Shown here: in pieces, positions 1-12,837 of the stretch
Numbering within the stretch: the first letter of the stretch is position 1
Layout of the letters: each line of letters begins with the position of its first letter
Origin: Cenococcum geophilum 1.58
Taxonomy: Eukaryota > Ascomycota > Dothideomycetes > Gloniales > Gloniaceae
Direction of reading: 5' to 3'
NCBI GenBank assembly: GCA_001692895.1
Contig: KV748184.1
Location: forward strand, 1,426,001-1,490,000
DNA: 64,000 nucleotides
The notes under the pieces: generated by a model
The model's database searches: none
What the model saw: the letters and a program-made list of their open reading frames with translations, nothing else
Told to the model about the DNA's origin: nothing
Made by a program: the position numbers and the translations under genes

Positions 1-1642
1 GGAGAATACATTAAATAGGTCTTAAAGAGACTATAGGAAGAACAGATACTAGTAGCAATTAAAAAATACGAGTTCTTTACTAGGAAGACCGATTTTGTTA
101 AATTTATTATTAAACTAGGCTAACTTAGTATAGATCTAAAGAAGATTAAGGCTATAGTAAATTAGTAAGAACTAGAGAATGTAACGCAATTAAGGTTATT
201 TCTAGGGTTTTACAATTACTGCAGAAGGTTTATAGCGTAATAGTTAAAGGATATTAAACTATTTACGCGATTAACAAAGAAAGAAGAACTATAGGCATAG
301 GAAGAGGAATAGCGAGAACTCTTTAAAAAAGTTAAAAAGTTATTTACCTAGGAGCTAGTTCTTAAGATCTATTAACCCAGACTAGAGACGGTTATAGAAA
401 TAGATATATTAGACTTTATATTAGGAGTATATCTTATACAAAGACACCTAGACGGATGGCATCTAGTAGCATATTATAGTCGGAAGATAATACTACTAGA
501 GTTAAACTATAACATCTATAACAAGGAGTTATTAGGTATAGTTATAGTACTAAAGAAATAAAGAGCGTTCTTATAAGGTACAGAAAAACCATTTATAGTT
601 AAAATAGATTATAAGAACCTAACGGGGTTCCTAATAATAAAAGAACTTAACTAAAGATAGGTTAAATAGGCGGAGATGCTTATAGAATACCATTTTAAGA
701 TTTAGTATACTAAGGGCATAGATAACACGCGAGCTAATGCGTTAAGTCGAAAGGCCGAGCTATAAAGTAATAATAAGCCATTAGGGGCTTTACTACGAAA
801 AGACATAGATAGACTAATTAGGTACAATTATCTAAAAATTACAGTAACTTAAGAAAATGAGTTAGAAAAGATTTATAAGACACTAGAAAGCTTTTAGGTA
901 TAAAGAATTTTAAAAGCACAGCTAGAAGATCCGCAGTTAGATATATACGAAAATTAAGAAGCGAAGTACATCCTAAGAAGTATAGCAGAGTAGTTTATAG
1001 AAGACTTCTATAAGGGACTAACTTAAGGACATAATAGAGCTATAGGCTTAGTATTAAGACTTTAGGAGGAGTATATTATTAATAGAATCTAGAGGATAGC
1101 TAGAAGAGTTACTAAAGAGTATCTAGATTATTAAAGAAATAAACTAATAAGGCATAAGCCATATAGAGGGCTATAACCTATTAAAATACTAGAGAGACTA
1201 TAGGAGGTTATATTATAGGACTTTATTATTAAGTTACTAAAGTTAAAAGACCCTATCACCGGATAAGATTATAACGCGATTTTAGTAATAGTAGATAAGC
1301 TTACAAAGTGGGGATACTTTATAGCCTATACGGAAGAAATCTTAGCGGAGGATGTTGCTAGAATCTATATTAAAGAAGTGTTTATAAGACATAGAGTACT
1401 AAGTAAAATTATATTAGATAGAGATCTAAGATTTATAGCAGTATTTTAGGAAGTATTCTTAGTAGAGTAAGGAGTTCGAGCAGTAACTTCTACCGTATAT
1501 TATCTACAGACAGACGGCTAAATGGAAAGGTTAAACTAGACGCTAGAATAGTATCTAAGGTATTATATTAATTATGCATAGAATAATTAGGTATCGCTAT
1601 TACTAGTTATATAGTTTATATATAATGCAACACTATAAAAAG
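1..1642 (+). pseudogene. Gypsy-1 pol fragment: RT end, RNase H, integrase (RIP-degraded)
   Basis: Read on the + strand this is the C-terminal part of a Ty3/Gypsy polyprotein, entering from beyond the left edge. The end of the reverse transcriptase/connection region is at about 1-370. An RNase H domain follows at about 390-770 (motifs read as YSRKI, LNYNIYNKELLGIV and IDYKNLTGF). The integrase core is at about 1225-1640 (LVIVDKLTKWGYF, DRDLRF, TSTVYYLQTDG). Stops are almost all TAA or TAG where CAA, CAG or TGG is expected, so point mutation rather than frameshift killed it. The frame breaks off exactly where the Copia-1 LTR begins and resumes at 7691. Not a functional gene. Confidence 0.9.
1638..1642. 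repeat. Target-site duplication of Copia-1, left copy (AAAAG)
   Basis: AAAAG immediately precedes the TGTTAG start of the left LTR. The same five bases follow the right LTR at 7691-7695. Removing the element plus one copy restores the Gypsy-1 integrase frame. Confidence 0.92.
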
Positions 1643-1861
1643 TGTTAGGAATAAAGGTAAATGGTCACTATATAAGGCATATTGCCGTCACATATAGCAA
1701 GTTGCCGTTACGTGCGGCAAGTTGCCATCATGTGCCGCCGCGGCACTAGCGTGGTGAGGAACCTTAAGTTCCTCACCCCTTTCTTTAAGAAGAAATATAA
1801 TTAATAATTATTATACTATCTACGAACCGTAGCTACATAATATCCCCTTATAAGTCCAACA
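1643..1861 (+). repeat. Copia-1 5' LTR (219 bp)
   Basis: Nearly identical to 7472-7690. It has TG...CA ends and contains a GC-rich block around the GCCGCCGCGGCAC palindrome-like core (about 1732-1745), also present in the 3' LTR. Confidence 0.95.
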
Positions 1862-2222
1862 CTAATTAGTGGTTAGCTTTACTGTTATACCATAGAGCAG
1901 CTAGGTATTCCACTAAGAAGAGACGAGCCACTATACTAGTGCTACTCGTGCTAAAGGAAGCTGTTTTTTAAGGTTAGAACTAGTCCTAAACCTTAAATAG
2001 AACTCTTCTACGAATCTAAGGATCTAAAGGCCAGAACTGGTCCTAAGCCTTTCTAAGATTACGGATTCTTACGTCTATTACGCAGAATAACACGCTTTAT
2101 AAGTCTTTGCGATTTAAGGCTAGAACTGGTCCTAAGCCCTATAATTATAAATATATATTATAAACGCGTACTAAACAATAATCCCTATACTACTAATATT
2201 CCCTTCCTCTAAAGATATAACT

Positions 2223-5200
2223 ATGGCCACTCTAAACAACTAAAGAGACTCCTTACCACTAGGGGTAGCTATATATATGAAACTTATTAATAAAGATTAG
2301 GATATATTTACCTTTAATGCAATAACCTATACTATAAAACAAGTTAACGGCTTTCTTTTACACCATATTCTATTTTATTAAGATAGCTACTACGCCAATT
2401 TACAGTTATGGGAATACTTTAGGGAGGATTTTATAGGATGGACCGCCGACACCTAGGCACTTAGCAATATTAATATTATTTAGGATTTTTAAGACTCCCT
2501 CTAAAGGAATAGGGTATATGTTATTAAGGACGGTAACCTAATTACTAGTAATATTTACGCCGTTCTTACTAGTATAGAAGAACTAGTATAGATAGAAGCT
2601 AAGATTATACGTTAACTATAGAAACCTAAAACTAACCTATATTCTTTAGAAGGCAACTTTAATTTGGAACGAAACCCCTAGAACGCTACTCTCCCACCTA
2701 AAGGTACTCTCCCACCTAGAGGTGTTTTTTCTTTACCTCTACTACCTCTAACTTCTCTATCCTAGCTAACTAATAAGCCTCTATTTTAAGAAGTTACGAA
2801 TCTAATAAAGGTATATTTAGATAAAGAAAAGAAGTTTGGAGGAGAATTATACGACATACTTAGAGCAAAACTATAGGTCTTTTATAACTGCTATAATAAG
2901 GTTAGAATTTAATGCTACTAGTTCTATTATGCTTTCTCTATTATGTTAAAGGGACGGGCGGTAATATTCTATTACGACCATATTGTAGGTAAAAACTATA
3001 GCTTTAATATAATGCTTTAGCTTACTAGAGCCCACTTTAAAACTAATAAGAACCGCTAACTCTATATGTCCGAATAGCGGGAGACTATATTTTAGAGAGT
3101 TATCGCTTCTAACCTAATAACGACTTGCCTAGAGTATCTTTAACTACTCTTTAATAAACTTTAGAAAATTTAACGTGGTCTTACTAAAACCTACTAAAAT
3201 AAGAACAGTCTAAGGGACTAGGTTATCTTAGTATACCGTGGCGTTTCTAAGTATAACTTGGCGCTATATAAACCTATAGATATGTTTAAAGGAGTATATA
3301 CTAAGCTACGCTCCGCTATAGGTACTATAATGTAAATATAAGAATCTTAATAGCTTTATACCAAAAGCCCTACCTAACTAAGCGTTCCCGACTAACACGA
3401 TTATAACTAGACTAATTAAATATATAGCGGCCGTAGTAGGGAATATAGCAAAGGGTATAATTAACGTTAACTATAAGGTAATTATAGAGGTCCTCGTAGA
3501 GGTTTATTTTAAAGTAATTGCTAGAAGAAGTGCTATATTTATAAGAAGCTAAATTGCTAGTTAAATAGATACTCTCTTAATAAGCGAAAGGAGGTATATA
3601 ATAAGTTCCGATAGAGTATAAGAAACGTTAGAAATTATAAGGTTACTATAGCCTACTTTTAAAGCTTTCTAGTCTAATATAAAGGTATAGAAGACCTTAA
3701 GGATAAAGTTAATAAGGCTAAATAGCTCCTTATAGATATGGACATTAAGGACTACTCTCCTAACTAATACTTTACTAAGTATAGTAAGGTAAATGGTATA
3801 TAAACCGTCGCTATCCTTAATAACCAATCTACGTTCCATTCTGTTATAAAGTTAGATATCTTTAATAAGCTAAAGGAAAGTTCTATATTCTCCTTTAACG
3901 ACAGATACTTAGCAAACGTCTTTTATAGTATTATGCTAGATACTAGAGCCGCAGGAGTATCTATAGTAGGAGAACCTTAAGTTTAAGCTCTTTAGCAGCT
4001 TAATAGCTCTATTTAAATTAACTAATTAACGGCAGGCCAATATACAATTTGCTTTAGTAAGGGTACTATAATCTCTCTCGGCACAATTAAGGTCCAAACC
4101 CTATTAGGATATATTACCTTCTATATTATTCCCGCGAATACCCCATTCCTATTTTGTATCTAAGATATAAATAAATTAGGTATTAAGCTTAATAACCTTA
4201 AGAATATGCTTATTTAGGGAGACAATCAAGTGCCTATTATACGTAAGTGGGGTTACCCTTAGTTGCTCCTCTAATAACCAAAAAGGGGCGTTGCTTAGAG
4301 TTACTTAACCAAGTTAGAGCTACGTTAACTACACCGTCGTTTTAGCCACCTATCCGTTCACTAACTACTTAGGGTTCTTTAATAAGTAGGTTATAAAGTT
4401 AAGGTTAAGGCAATTAAGTATCTTATAAAGTACTGCTATTACTACCAAATAAACCAAAAGTCCCCTAGCCGATTTAAGTTTACCCTTAAAGATAACTATA
4501 ACTTCAACTTTTATATTATTATTAATGTTATATATCTTAACGGCAAGCTAGTACTCTAAGTTGTTAACTTCTTAACCTTCTTCTAAGCCGCACAATTCTT
4601 AAAGGATATGTTAGCTAGGAACGTATAGGATACCCTTTAGTTATACTGGATTAATATCTACCTAGGACCCCCTAATTAAATTGTCTATAATATAGGAAAG
4701 AACTTCTTATCTATAGAGTTCTAATAATAAATAAAGGCAATAGCAATTAAGGTTAAGGAAGTCCCTATTAAGGCATATAATAGTATTAAAAAAGTGGAAT
4801 AATATTACGCGCCATTACGCCGCGTATATAAGATTATCTCTTTAGAACTAAAGGACGCTAGCGAAGAACTTACCTTACAAATAGCTGTTAAAGCTATTAA
4901 CAATTCCACTAGCCCGGATAGACTCGTACCTATATTGCTAGTCTTTAGCGCCTACCCATAAATAACTAACGATTTTCTACTATCTCCCTCTATTGTGTAA
5001 TAAGCTAAGGCGATTCGCAAAGTAATAAAGGAGGTGCAACGCCTCTATGCTATATACTAGGTTAATAACGCACTAGGAATAAGAAATAGCCCAAACACCT
5101 TAACTGCGCTCGATCTGCCACTCTAGTCTAAAGTACGCGTATAGCGTAAAAGGGGAGGATAGTTAGGCCTATATTAACTCATTATAATTAATAGTTAAAC

Positions 5201-7166
5201 TTATACTATTTTATACTATTTAGATGCCTTACAGACCCATCTAATTCCATTTAACTATTATTAAGCCTTACTATAAAGATAATAATTCCGAGCCTTTACA
5301 GGATGCCCTAAAAGATGCCCTAAAAGAGAACTACAATTAACATACTTTAGAAGGCGACTACAATCCCGATATAATTGTAGTAGATACGCCATAACTACGA
5401 CGCGGTAAAGGTCGCCCGAAGGGATTACAAAATCGCTAACACCTTATTAATTTTAAAAAATAATTTGTTGCCGCCATTAAGAATGAAGTTGAGTTATTAA
5501 TGGCCTTTATAATAGCTAAAGAGAAGGCTAACTTTAAGCTCGCAAAATAGCTTTAAAAGGAAGGTCGTATTATAACCCTAGGAGTTCCTTTTTAAGCATC
5601 TAACAAGCAGGAGATCGACGGTCTTATTATAAGAGGAGTCTTTAAATTCAAGAAATATAACCCTACTAAGTTTAATGGAGTTCGCATCTTTAAGTTAAGA
5701 ATGGTTAATAAGATTAAGGGCAAAGCTACTAACGCCCTATTTAAGAAATTAAGGCTTATTATCTAAGGTTACAACGATAATGGTAAAGAGATAATTCTTA
5801 CACAATCTCCCACGATTTAACGAGCTAGTTAGCGAGTTATTGTTGTATTAGCTCCCTCCTTAATAAAGAATAGAATAGCNGTTTATTTNTNAGATATTAC
5901 TTAAGCCTATACCTAATTAGAGACGTACCTTTAGCGCTTAATATTAGCATACCTTCCGGAGTAAATTCGCCACCAGTATCCTAAAGACACGATTATAGTT
6001 ATACTTAAGCCATTATATGGAATTATAGAGGTAGGAACTTACTAGTAGGCTACCTATAGTAAGCACTATAAAGAGAAGCTTTTAATAACTACTTCTATAT
6101 TTAATCCCTACTTCCTTATTATAACCACAGGAACCCTATTCGGAATTGTCAGTATATAAACTAATAATATAATTATCTTAGGAGACGACTAATTCTTAGC
6201 TCTTAAAGAGGATAAGCTAGTAAAGGTAAATCTTATAGCAAAGCTAAAGGAAAAGCTTGACTTAACAACACTATTACTCTTTAATAGATGCATCCTCTCC
6301 CTAAACGAGGATTCTATTGCTTTACGCTAGAAGGGTTAAGGTAAGAAGATTAATATTATTAATATTAATTCCCTAAAGTAAGGATATGTGGAGCAACGCG
6401 CTCGCGGAGCTTATATTACTTCTATTTATTAACCTAAGGCTTTATTTAATCTCTCCGTTACCGCCTAACACTAGAAACTAACTAAGGACAATATTCTTAC
6501 CCTAAATAAACGTCTTTTCTAGCAAATGAACCATCTTAATTAGGGACTACTTTATATGCCTATTAATCTTCCTACCACTAAGCTCTTTGTATTTATTAAT
6601 AGATCGTTTATAAATAATAAAGATTTTAGCTCCTAGTTGGGATATAAGATTATTATCGCGAACAAATTTACTAGAGAGAATAATTTTATAATCTATGGCA
6701 ATCTTATCTATTAGAGCTTAACTAAGAGCAAGCGCGTTACCTAAAGTATTTTGGCGTTAGAGATATATAGAATAGTTAGCGGAGTTAATATGGCAATTGC
6801 AATTGGAACTACCCTAAAGATAATTACAGATTGACTCGAACTTCCCGTTATCCCTATAATTATATACACCAATTTATTTTCCCTCTATAAGTATTTAGTT
6901 AAGCTCGGTACTATAAAGAAGAAGCGCCTTATAATTGATATTATAGCACTTTGGCAATCCTATAAGCGTTAAGAACTCTTTAAGATTTAATAGATTAATG
7001 GCCAAGATAACCCGGTAGATGTAATAATAAAGGCGAACCTAAATAAGGCACTAGAGATGTTTGTTAATATAAATACTCTATATATATAAGTTAAAGGTTG
7101 GGTTAAAAGGGAGTCCCTAGAAATTTCTTAGTTACGTAAGGTCTTAAAATATCTAGGAACTTTAAC
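2223..7166 (+). pseudogene. Copia-1 gag-pol polyprotein, RIP-inactivated
   Basis: An ATG at 2223 opens a frame that can be followed for about 4.9 kb through stop codons. Gag lies in the first 1.3 kb. A retroviral-type zinc knuckle begins CYICKK at about 3530. The aspartic protease is at about 3940-4200 (active-site triad read as DTRAAGVSIVG). The pre-integrase zinc region is at about 4290-4450 and contains an HRRF motif. The integrase core is at about 4480-5010. The RT is at about 5690-6350 (motifs LKPLYGI and TNNIIILGDD). RNase H is at about 6600-7130 and ends DNPVDVIIKANL. The frame is kept throughout, so base substitution rather than indels inactivated it. N characters at 5880, 5889 and 5891 mark unresolved bases in the RT. 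Confidence 0.9.
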
Positions 7167-7471
7167 CGGCGGTCAAAGTTGTCTAATTAGTTAGATTCTA
7201 TAAACCCTAACTTAAACCAGCTAATTAGGATTTTCTATCCCCGGGATGGAAAATTGCTATTAGCTCGCTTACTACTAGCGCCTTAGCGGCCCTACTAACA
7301 AGATACCTACCCATAACTTATAAGCAAGAAAGTACTATATACTAAGAGGCAAATTTTAGGACAGCGAGACTTATATTATAATAGCAATAGTAAGTAAGAA
7401 GGATTAATTTTTGTTCCGCTAGTTAAGCGGTATATATATATAGATAGCAACCACAAAAGAAGAGTTGCTAG

Positions 7472-7690
7472 TGTTGGGAATAAAGGCAAATGGTTACCAT
7501 ATAAGGCATATTGCCGTCACATATAGCAAGTTGCCGTTATATGCGGCAAGTTACCATCACGTGCCGCCGCGGCACTAGTGTAGTAAGGAACCTTAAGTTC
7601 CTCACCCCTTTCTTTAAGAAGAAATACAATTAACAATTATTATACTATCTACGAACCGTAGCTACGTGATATCCCCTTATAAGTCTAACA
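7472..7690 (+). repeat. Copia-1 3' LTR (219 bp)
   Basis: The direct repeat of 1643-1861, the same length to the base, ending CTAACA and followed by AAAAG. Confidence 0.95.
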
Positions 7691-7695
7691 AAAAG
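7691..7695. repeat. Target-site duplication of Copia-1, right copy (AAAAG)
   Basis: Matches 1638-1642 exactly. The Gypsy-1 reading frame continues directly from here. Confidence 0.92.
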
Positions 7696-8310
7696 GAATA
7701 GGTATATTACTATTTAAGGTAAATTACGGATATAAGCTAAGGACCTTATTATCGCTATATTAAGTAAAGAAGACAAGTAGTATAGCTAAGTAAAGAATAA
7801 AGAATTTAATAAATCTTTATATAGACCTTACGGAGATAGCTAAGGTAGTATAGCAAAGGATGAAAAAGTACTATAATGCTAAGAGATCTAAGGGACTAGA
7901 TTTTAAGGAGGGAGATAAAGTATAGCTACTATATAAAAATTTTAAGAGTTAATAACTAAGCAAGAAATTGGACCATGTTAGACTAAGACCTTTTAAAATT
8001 ATACAGAAAATTTCATCGGTTATATTTAAGCTAAACCTACTAGCTAGGATAAAGATCTACCCTATACAGCATATTATAATGCTAGAGCTAGCACACAGGA
8101 ATGTTAAACCGCTAATCTATAAGGTAGACATATATAGAGGATAAGAAGAAGACAAATAGTAAGTTTTAAAGATCGTTAGTTATAAGGACGTAGACAATGA
8201 AATATAGTATAAAGTAAAGTAGATAGGCTATAACGAAACTACCTAGGAGTTACTAAAGAACCTAAAAAACGCTATAGGAAAGGTATAGAAGTATTAAAGG
8301 AAAGAAGGTT
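7696..8310 (+). pseudogene. Gypsy-1 integrase C-terminus and chromodomain
   Basis: This continues the frame broken at 1642. The integrase C-terminal region contains KKYYNAKRSKGLDFKEGD and KLDHVRLRPFKII (about 7860-8010). It is followed by a chromodomain at about 8170-8300 (SYKDVDNEIQYKVKQIGYN, Q for stop codons). A chromodomain after integrase places the element among the chromoviruses of Ty3/Gypsy. The same domain order is seen in Gypsy-4, which is the same family in inverted orientation. Confidence 0.88.
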
Positions 8311-9052
8311 AGGTAATATTAATAAAGAGGAATTACTAAAGAATAAGTTACCTAAGGGGGATTTAGAAAGAGCAACTGCCGAACTACTTAGAGTTATTTC
8401 CTTCTCTATTAGAGGAGAATCCGTTCTTTTATTACTAAGTTCCTATAGACTTTATTCTATAAGCTTCCACTCCTTAAAATAAACTTTCTCATAAACTTTC
8501 TTAAGATAAATTAGTTAAGTAGACGTAGTAAGACAAGAATTAAGAGCCCGTTGTTAAGCATTAGTAGCCTCTTTCTTAGCGTTACGCGAATAACAAAGTT
8601 CCGCTAAAGCAACGGATAATTTATTATTAAGCTTCACAGCAGTAAATTAAACATAAAACTCTATAATAAATTACTTAGAGAACTTAAAGGCTATTAAGAG
8701 CTATAGGACGCGTATACTTAGCGTTAAAAATTAAGCAAATATTGCAAGATAATTAAATGTTTACTTTAGTGCACTCTAAATAAGAGGAAGGTTGCTAAGA
8801 TAAAGGACTCGCCAACGTAATATAAACTAGCCCCTCTTTCGCATAACGAGAACATAGAGATAGCATTATTTCACCGAGCGATAGTATAGAAGAAACTATA
8901 CGCGTATAATAAAGAGTTAAAGAAGAAGAAGGTGCTTTAGGTATTATAAGTAACGATATTAACCAAATTAATTAGACGGATATTACACCTTTAGTAAATA
9001 ACTTAGAGATACTAGGTATCTTTAAGGATAAAGATAGAGAGGAGGGAGATAG
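8311..9052 (+). other. Gypsy-1 3' untranslated region and polypurine tract
   Basis: About 740 bp between the end of the polyprotein and the LTR. No open frame is recognisable. The last bases (9034-9052: GATAGAGAGGAGGGAGATA and the adjoining G) are purine-rich and abut the LTR, as expected of a polypurine primer tract. The corresponding stretch in Gypsy-4 (49457-50170) is also non-coding and starts with the complementary pyrimidine tract. Confidence 0.7.
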
Positions 9053-9473
9053 TGTTACGGACGCATTAAGTATAATATTATAACTACTTGGAGAAGAGTT
9101 AGAAGAAGCTAGTTAGTTAATATAAGCACGGTCTAGAATGGAACCTATAGAACTATGTAATAAGAAATAGTAAGCAGAGTCACGTAATGTAATCTATATA
9201 ATCTATATAATCTGCGAGATTTATAATAGAGCGAACAGAGCAAATAGAGCAGATAGAGTAACGACTTTCTTAGGAGTACGGTTGTGTATTTAAGGACCCT
9301 TAGTCCCTACCTAGATAGTTCTTTCCTTATAGTAATTCTTAGAATATAATTAGAGTTAATCTATTAGGCAACCACTCCACCAGTTATTATTACGTTGTTA
9401 ACTTACTTATAACACCTATATACCTAGCCCATTAATAAGCCTACCGTAGTCCCTACTACAAGGTTCCGTTACA
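9053..9473 (+). repeat. Gypsy-1 3' LTR (421 bp)
   Basis: Starts TGTTACGG and ends CCGTTACA. Its reverse complement matches 49037-49456 and 56622-57041 along the whole length, which identifies those as LTRs of the same family. Many differences are C/T or G/A. The upstream LTR lies outside the window. Confidence 0.92.
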
Positions 9474-11540
9474 GTATTTAGAGTTAAAGGTTACTTCTCT
9501 CTTTTTCCAGTTAATAGCGGGGTTGTGTTATTTAAGCTAGTTTATTTTAAGGATAATAGGGTAGTTAGTAAGTGGTATAATATAGGCCTAAAGTTCTTCC
9601 TAATACCCATTTATATCTAGGTGGAGTTGTGCTATATAGGTAATCTTCTATACGGTATAACTACCGTCGGCGAGTTATAGGGCGCAGGCTTTAGTAAGGG
9701 GTAAGGTAAGTAGGTTATAAGTATGTATAAATTAGGTATCTATAAATTTATTAGTAGCTCTGTAATTAATTATAAAACGGCTTTTATATTATTTTTTAGC
9801 AGTAGTTCCTATTATAGGTAAAACTATCTATTTCCGTCTATTTATTTTTACTAAGTTATTTATTAAGTAGGCTAATATATAGATCCCCTTATTATTAGGG
9901 CGTTCTAACTTATAACTTAGGGCTAGGACTTAGCGTTTTCCGTTTCCGTATTTAACTCTACCGCTATTACTGCGTCTTTATCTTGTATGGTAGTGGTATA
10001 TAGCGACGTATTTAGTATTTAAGGTACTAGGTTAGGTATTAGGCGGCGGCTACTAAACCTAGCTATTAGGTAGTTTGGGCTATAGCTATAATAGCCTTCT
10101 TAATAACATTTATAGCAACGCTTTAGCTTTTAGAGTAGCTTGTGTTCTCCGTCTAGTAGCTTCTATAGGAAGGTTAGTATAAAAAGGTTAATATTAGGAC
10201 TAGTAGTATTGCTTAGGTAGTAGGTGTTAGTGGTTTAGTAGGTCTAGAGGGCTTTTATAAGGAGGTCTTTAGGTAAAGGTTTATAGTGGCGATCTAATTT
10301 AGTCGTCGTTTAATCTTCTATATAGCTGCTACTATATTATAAATATCATTGTAGTTATAGCTGGCGGCTATATAACTAAGGTAATAAGTGACTTTTTTAA
10401 GGAGATCTTTTTAGTCTTTAGTATTATCTTAGGTGAGGGCTCTAGTATATTCCTGGAATTTAATATAAAACTTATTTAATAATTTAATAAAGCTTATCTT
10501 TAGGGCACGTAGTTTAGCTTAGTTAGTAGCTAGTAGGTTATAGTCGTGGTATATTAGGTTAAGATTGTTAAGGACTTCTTAGTGGGACTGCCACTTTTAG
10601 GGGCTATTGGTCTCCTATTAGGCGAAGAGTCTATTAAATAGTATACCCTTTATTCGCCCAATAATATAGCTAATCTTAGTGTCTTCTATAGGAAAAAGGC
10701 AGGCGCTCTAAGTTAGTTTCTTACGGATTTGCATCTTCTAGTGGCTGTATTCTTTACGGTCTCCTTAGAAAACTAGGGGATTAAGGTAATATGTATTAAA
10801 CCCTATAGTAGCAGCTTAGGTTCGGTTGTTATAGCTTTCGTTGTTACTTTAATAGGGGTTCCTATTAGGTAAGGCTGCTTAGCGCTAACCCTCTATTAAG
10901 CGTTAAGTAGGTGAAGTTGCCGGGGGCGTAGAGACTTAAGTGGCGTTATATGCAGTAGAGAGGTATCTAGCGTTATTATAAATATGCTTATTAAGCTGAG
11001 ATTATAGGTATTTAATTATGCCTTTTCTTTTAGTAACTGTAGTAATAAGTGCAATCTTAGCCTTCTTTAACTATTAGACGTCGCGTTTAGACACGTAGAG
11101 GTTATCTTTAGTTTCTTAACGCGTGTTGTTGGCGAGCGCCTTACGAGCTTATAAGTCTTAGATAATATCGCGATCTTAAGTAGTACGCATCTTAGCTTGT
11201 ATAAGCTTTAGGTAGTAGTTCTATAGAAGGCGGTAGTATTTATTAGGTTTTCGTGCTACTATTTTTATAAACGTCTTAGCGTCTCGTATTTTAATTTTAA
11301 TAGGTAGTAGCCCTTTTACTTACTTGTCCGTAGTTATATAGTTAATAAAAGATAAGACATTATTAGTGTCTATCTCCTTAGGGGTTAAGGCTAGGGCTAA
11401 TAAATTAAATTCTCCTAGGATTAATTGGCGTTGTAGGTTAAGTATAGGTATTAGATTGTTCTTTAGGTTTAATATAGTAGCTAGTAAGGAATATTGTCTT
11501 ACTATTATAGGTTCTTTAGAAGTATAAAGTAAGGTAACTT
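9474..11540 (-). pseudogene. Gypsy-2 gag and protease, interrupted by Gypsy-1
   Basis: On the - strand, gag runs from about 11,500 down to 10,150. A zinc knuckle (RCYKCY...EGYYS, second Cys and His partly mutated) is at about 10,040-10,130. An aspartic protease follows, with RATNKFIDTQFIHTY at about 9,730-9,780 and ending HNPAINWKKREVTFNS next to the Gypsy-1 LTR. Stops are of RIP type. The reverse transcriptase should lie left of Gypsy-1, outside the window, so Gypsy-1 is the younger insertion. Confidence 0.8.
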
Positions 11541-12837
11541 ATAGGCACGCTGCTTCTAGCAGCGCCTATAGTATTACAGAGACGTAGAATTGGTTATAGG
11601 CTAGGTGTCAGTAGTAAAAAAGGCGTAACGTAATGTCATGGGGCGGGGGCAGTGGCTATAAGACGTATGTATTCGAGGAGTCTATAAGACGTTGCGCGAT
11701 CGATCGTAAGGGTCGAGGGCGTAAGGAGGTAATATACCTACGCGTAGCTAACATAAGCTGTACGCGAGGTGTACGCGAGAGCACGGGGCTCTCCTATAGA
11801 GGCCCCTGCGGTGGGGTTCCGTGATATATAACTAGTTAATAATATTGCCTCTTAGTACTACTATTTTCGCGCTAAGAGCAAACCCTATAATAAAGCCTGT
11901 CTTATTTATATTCTAGGTATTAAGTTCTACAATATTATACTAAGTGGTAGCGTTAATATAGTTAGTAAAGAACCTCTATACTAGGCCAAAATTGTTATTA
12001 GTAAGGGCTTATTCTTATTTAATTAAATATATATAATAAGTATAAAGCTCTTCCTATTATTTTAGAAAGGTAGAGACCTAATTAATACCTAAAGGTTTAA
12101 CTATAAGATAGTAAGGAAGCCTAGAGTATTTACGCTTAAGGACTATTATTATAATTATTTAAATTATATAAAGTTGATATAGAAACCTAGCTTTAGTAAG
12201 ATATATATAATACTAAACAATTACTACTTTGCCTATAGTAGTTATTTAGTATTAATTAGTATATATAGCTTTATAAGCTTCCTATTTTCTATCTAAGTAA
12301 TACTAAAATATTTGCAGATTTATACTATAAGCTTTTATATAGTTTTCTTTAGATAGATAAAGGCTAGAATACTAGGTAATAATAGCCTTCTATATCTAAT
12401 CCTCCCTGCTAATTAGTAGAGGCCACTAGGGCATAGTTACATTAATAGTTATTTTTTAATTAAGGATTAAGCATTAAAAAGTAGGCGAAGTTGTTAATAT
12501 TTTAATTTTAGAGGCAGCAATATACTTAATTGGGAAGGCGGTAGGCCTAATGCGGAAGGCGGTAAGGCCCTACCGTCATAACCCCATAGACCGTTATAAC
12601 CCCATTAGTTACGTTAGGTAAGTCTTAACACAATACACCGCCTTTTAAATATATGTGTTACTTTAATTTTAGCAGAATAACAAAACTTTACTTAAAATAG
12701 CAGGCGGTACGCTAGCGCGGTCATAACCTAGGGTGTGGTCAAAACCCCATTACCTACGTTAGGCAATACCTTCATCGGGAAAATATTCGCAGGATAAGAT
12801 TTAAGTAGACTTTGGTTTTCGCGTTTCGCGTAATTAA
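11541..12837. other. Non-coding AT-rich stretch, probably 5' LTR/leader of Gypsy-2
   Basis: No gene was recognised. Its position just upstream of gag on the - strand suggests it holds the leader and LTR of Gypsy-2, but no second LTR copy is in the window to prove it. It contains an unusually CpG-rich patch (11,620-11,830) and GC-richer blocks at 12,530-12,620 and 12,700-12,780. Confidence 0.4.

Larger units (their letters stand above)
1643..7690 (+). mobile_element. Copia-1: complete Ty1/Copia LTR retrotransposon nested in Gypsy-1
   Basis: A 6,048-bp element with two 219-bp LTRs beginning TGTTAG/TGTTGG and ending CCAACA/CTAACA, flanked by a perfect 5-bp target duplication. The single internal reading frame has the order gag, zinc knuckle, protease, integrase, reverse transcriptase, RNase H, which is diagnostic for Copia (integrase before RT). 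It is inactivated by many TAA/TAG codons typical of RIP. It sits inside the integrase domain of Gypsy-1, so it is younger than that element. The two LTRs differ at scattered C/T and G/A positions, consistent with RIP after insertion. Confidence 0.95.

Noticed and set aside
11760-11821. Possible tRNA-like fold in a GC-rich patch ending GGGGTTCC
   Set aside because: No cloverleaf with proper anticodon arm, T-arm and acceptor stem could be drawn. No tRNA or rRNA gene was found in the window.
11633-11824. 63-codon + strand frame in a CpG-rich patch
   Set aside because: It has no recognisable product and lies in the presumed leader/LTR of Gypsy-2. The composition is reported as a finding instead.
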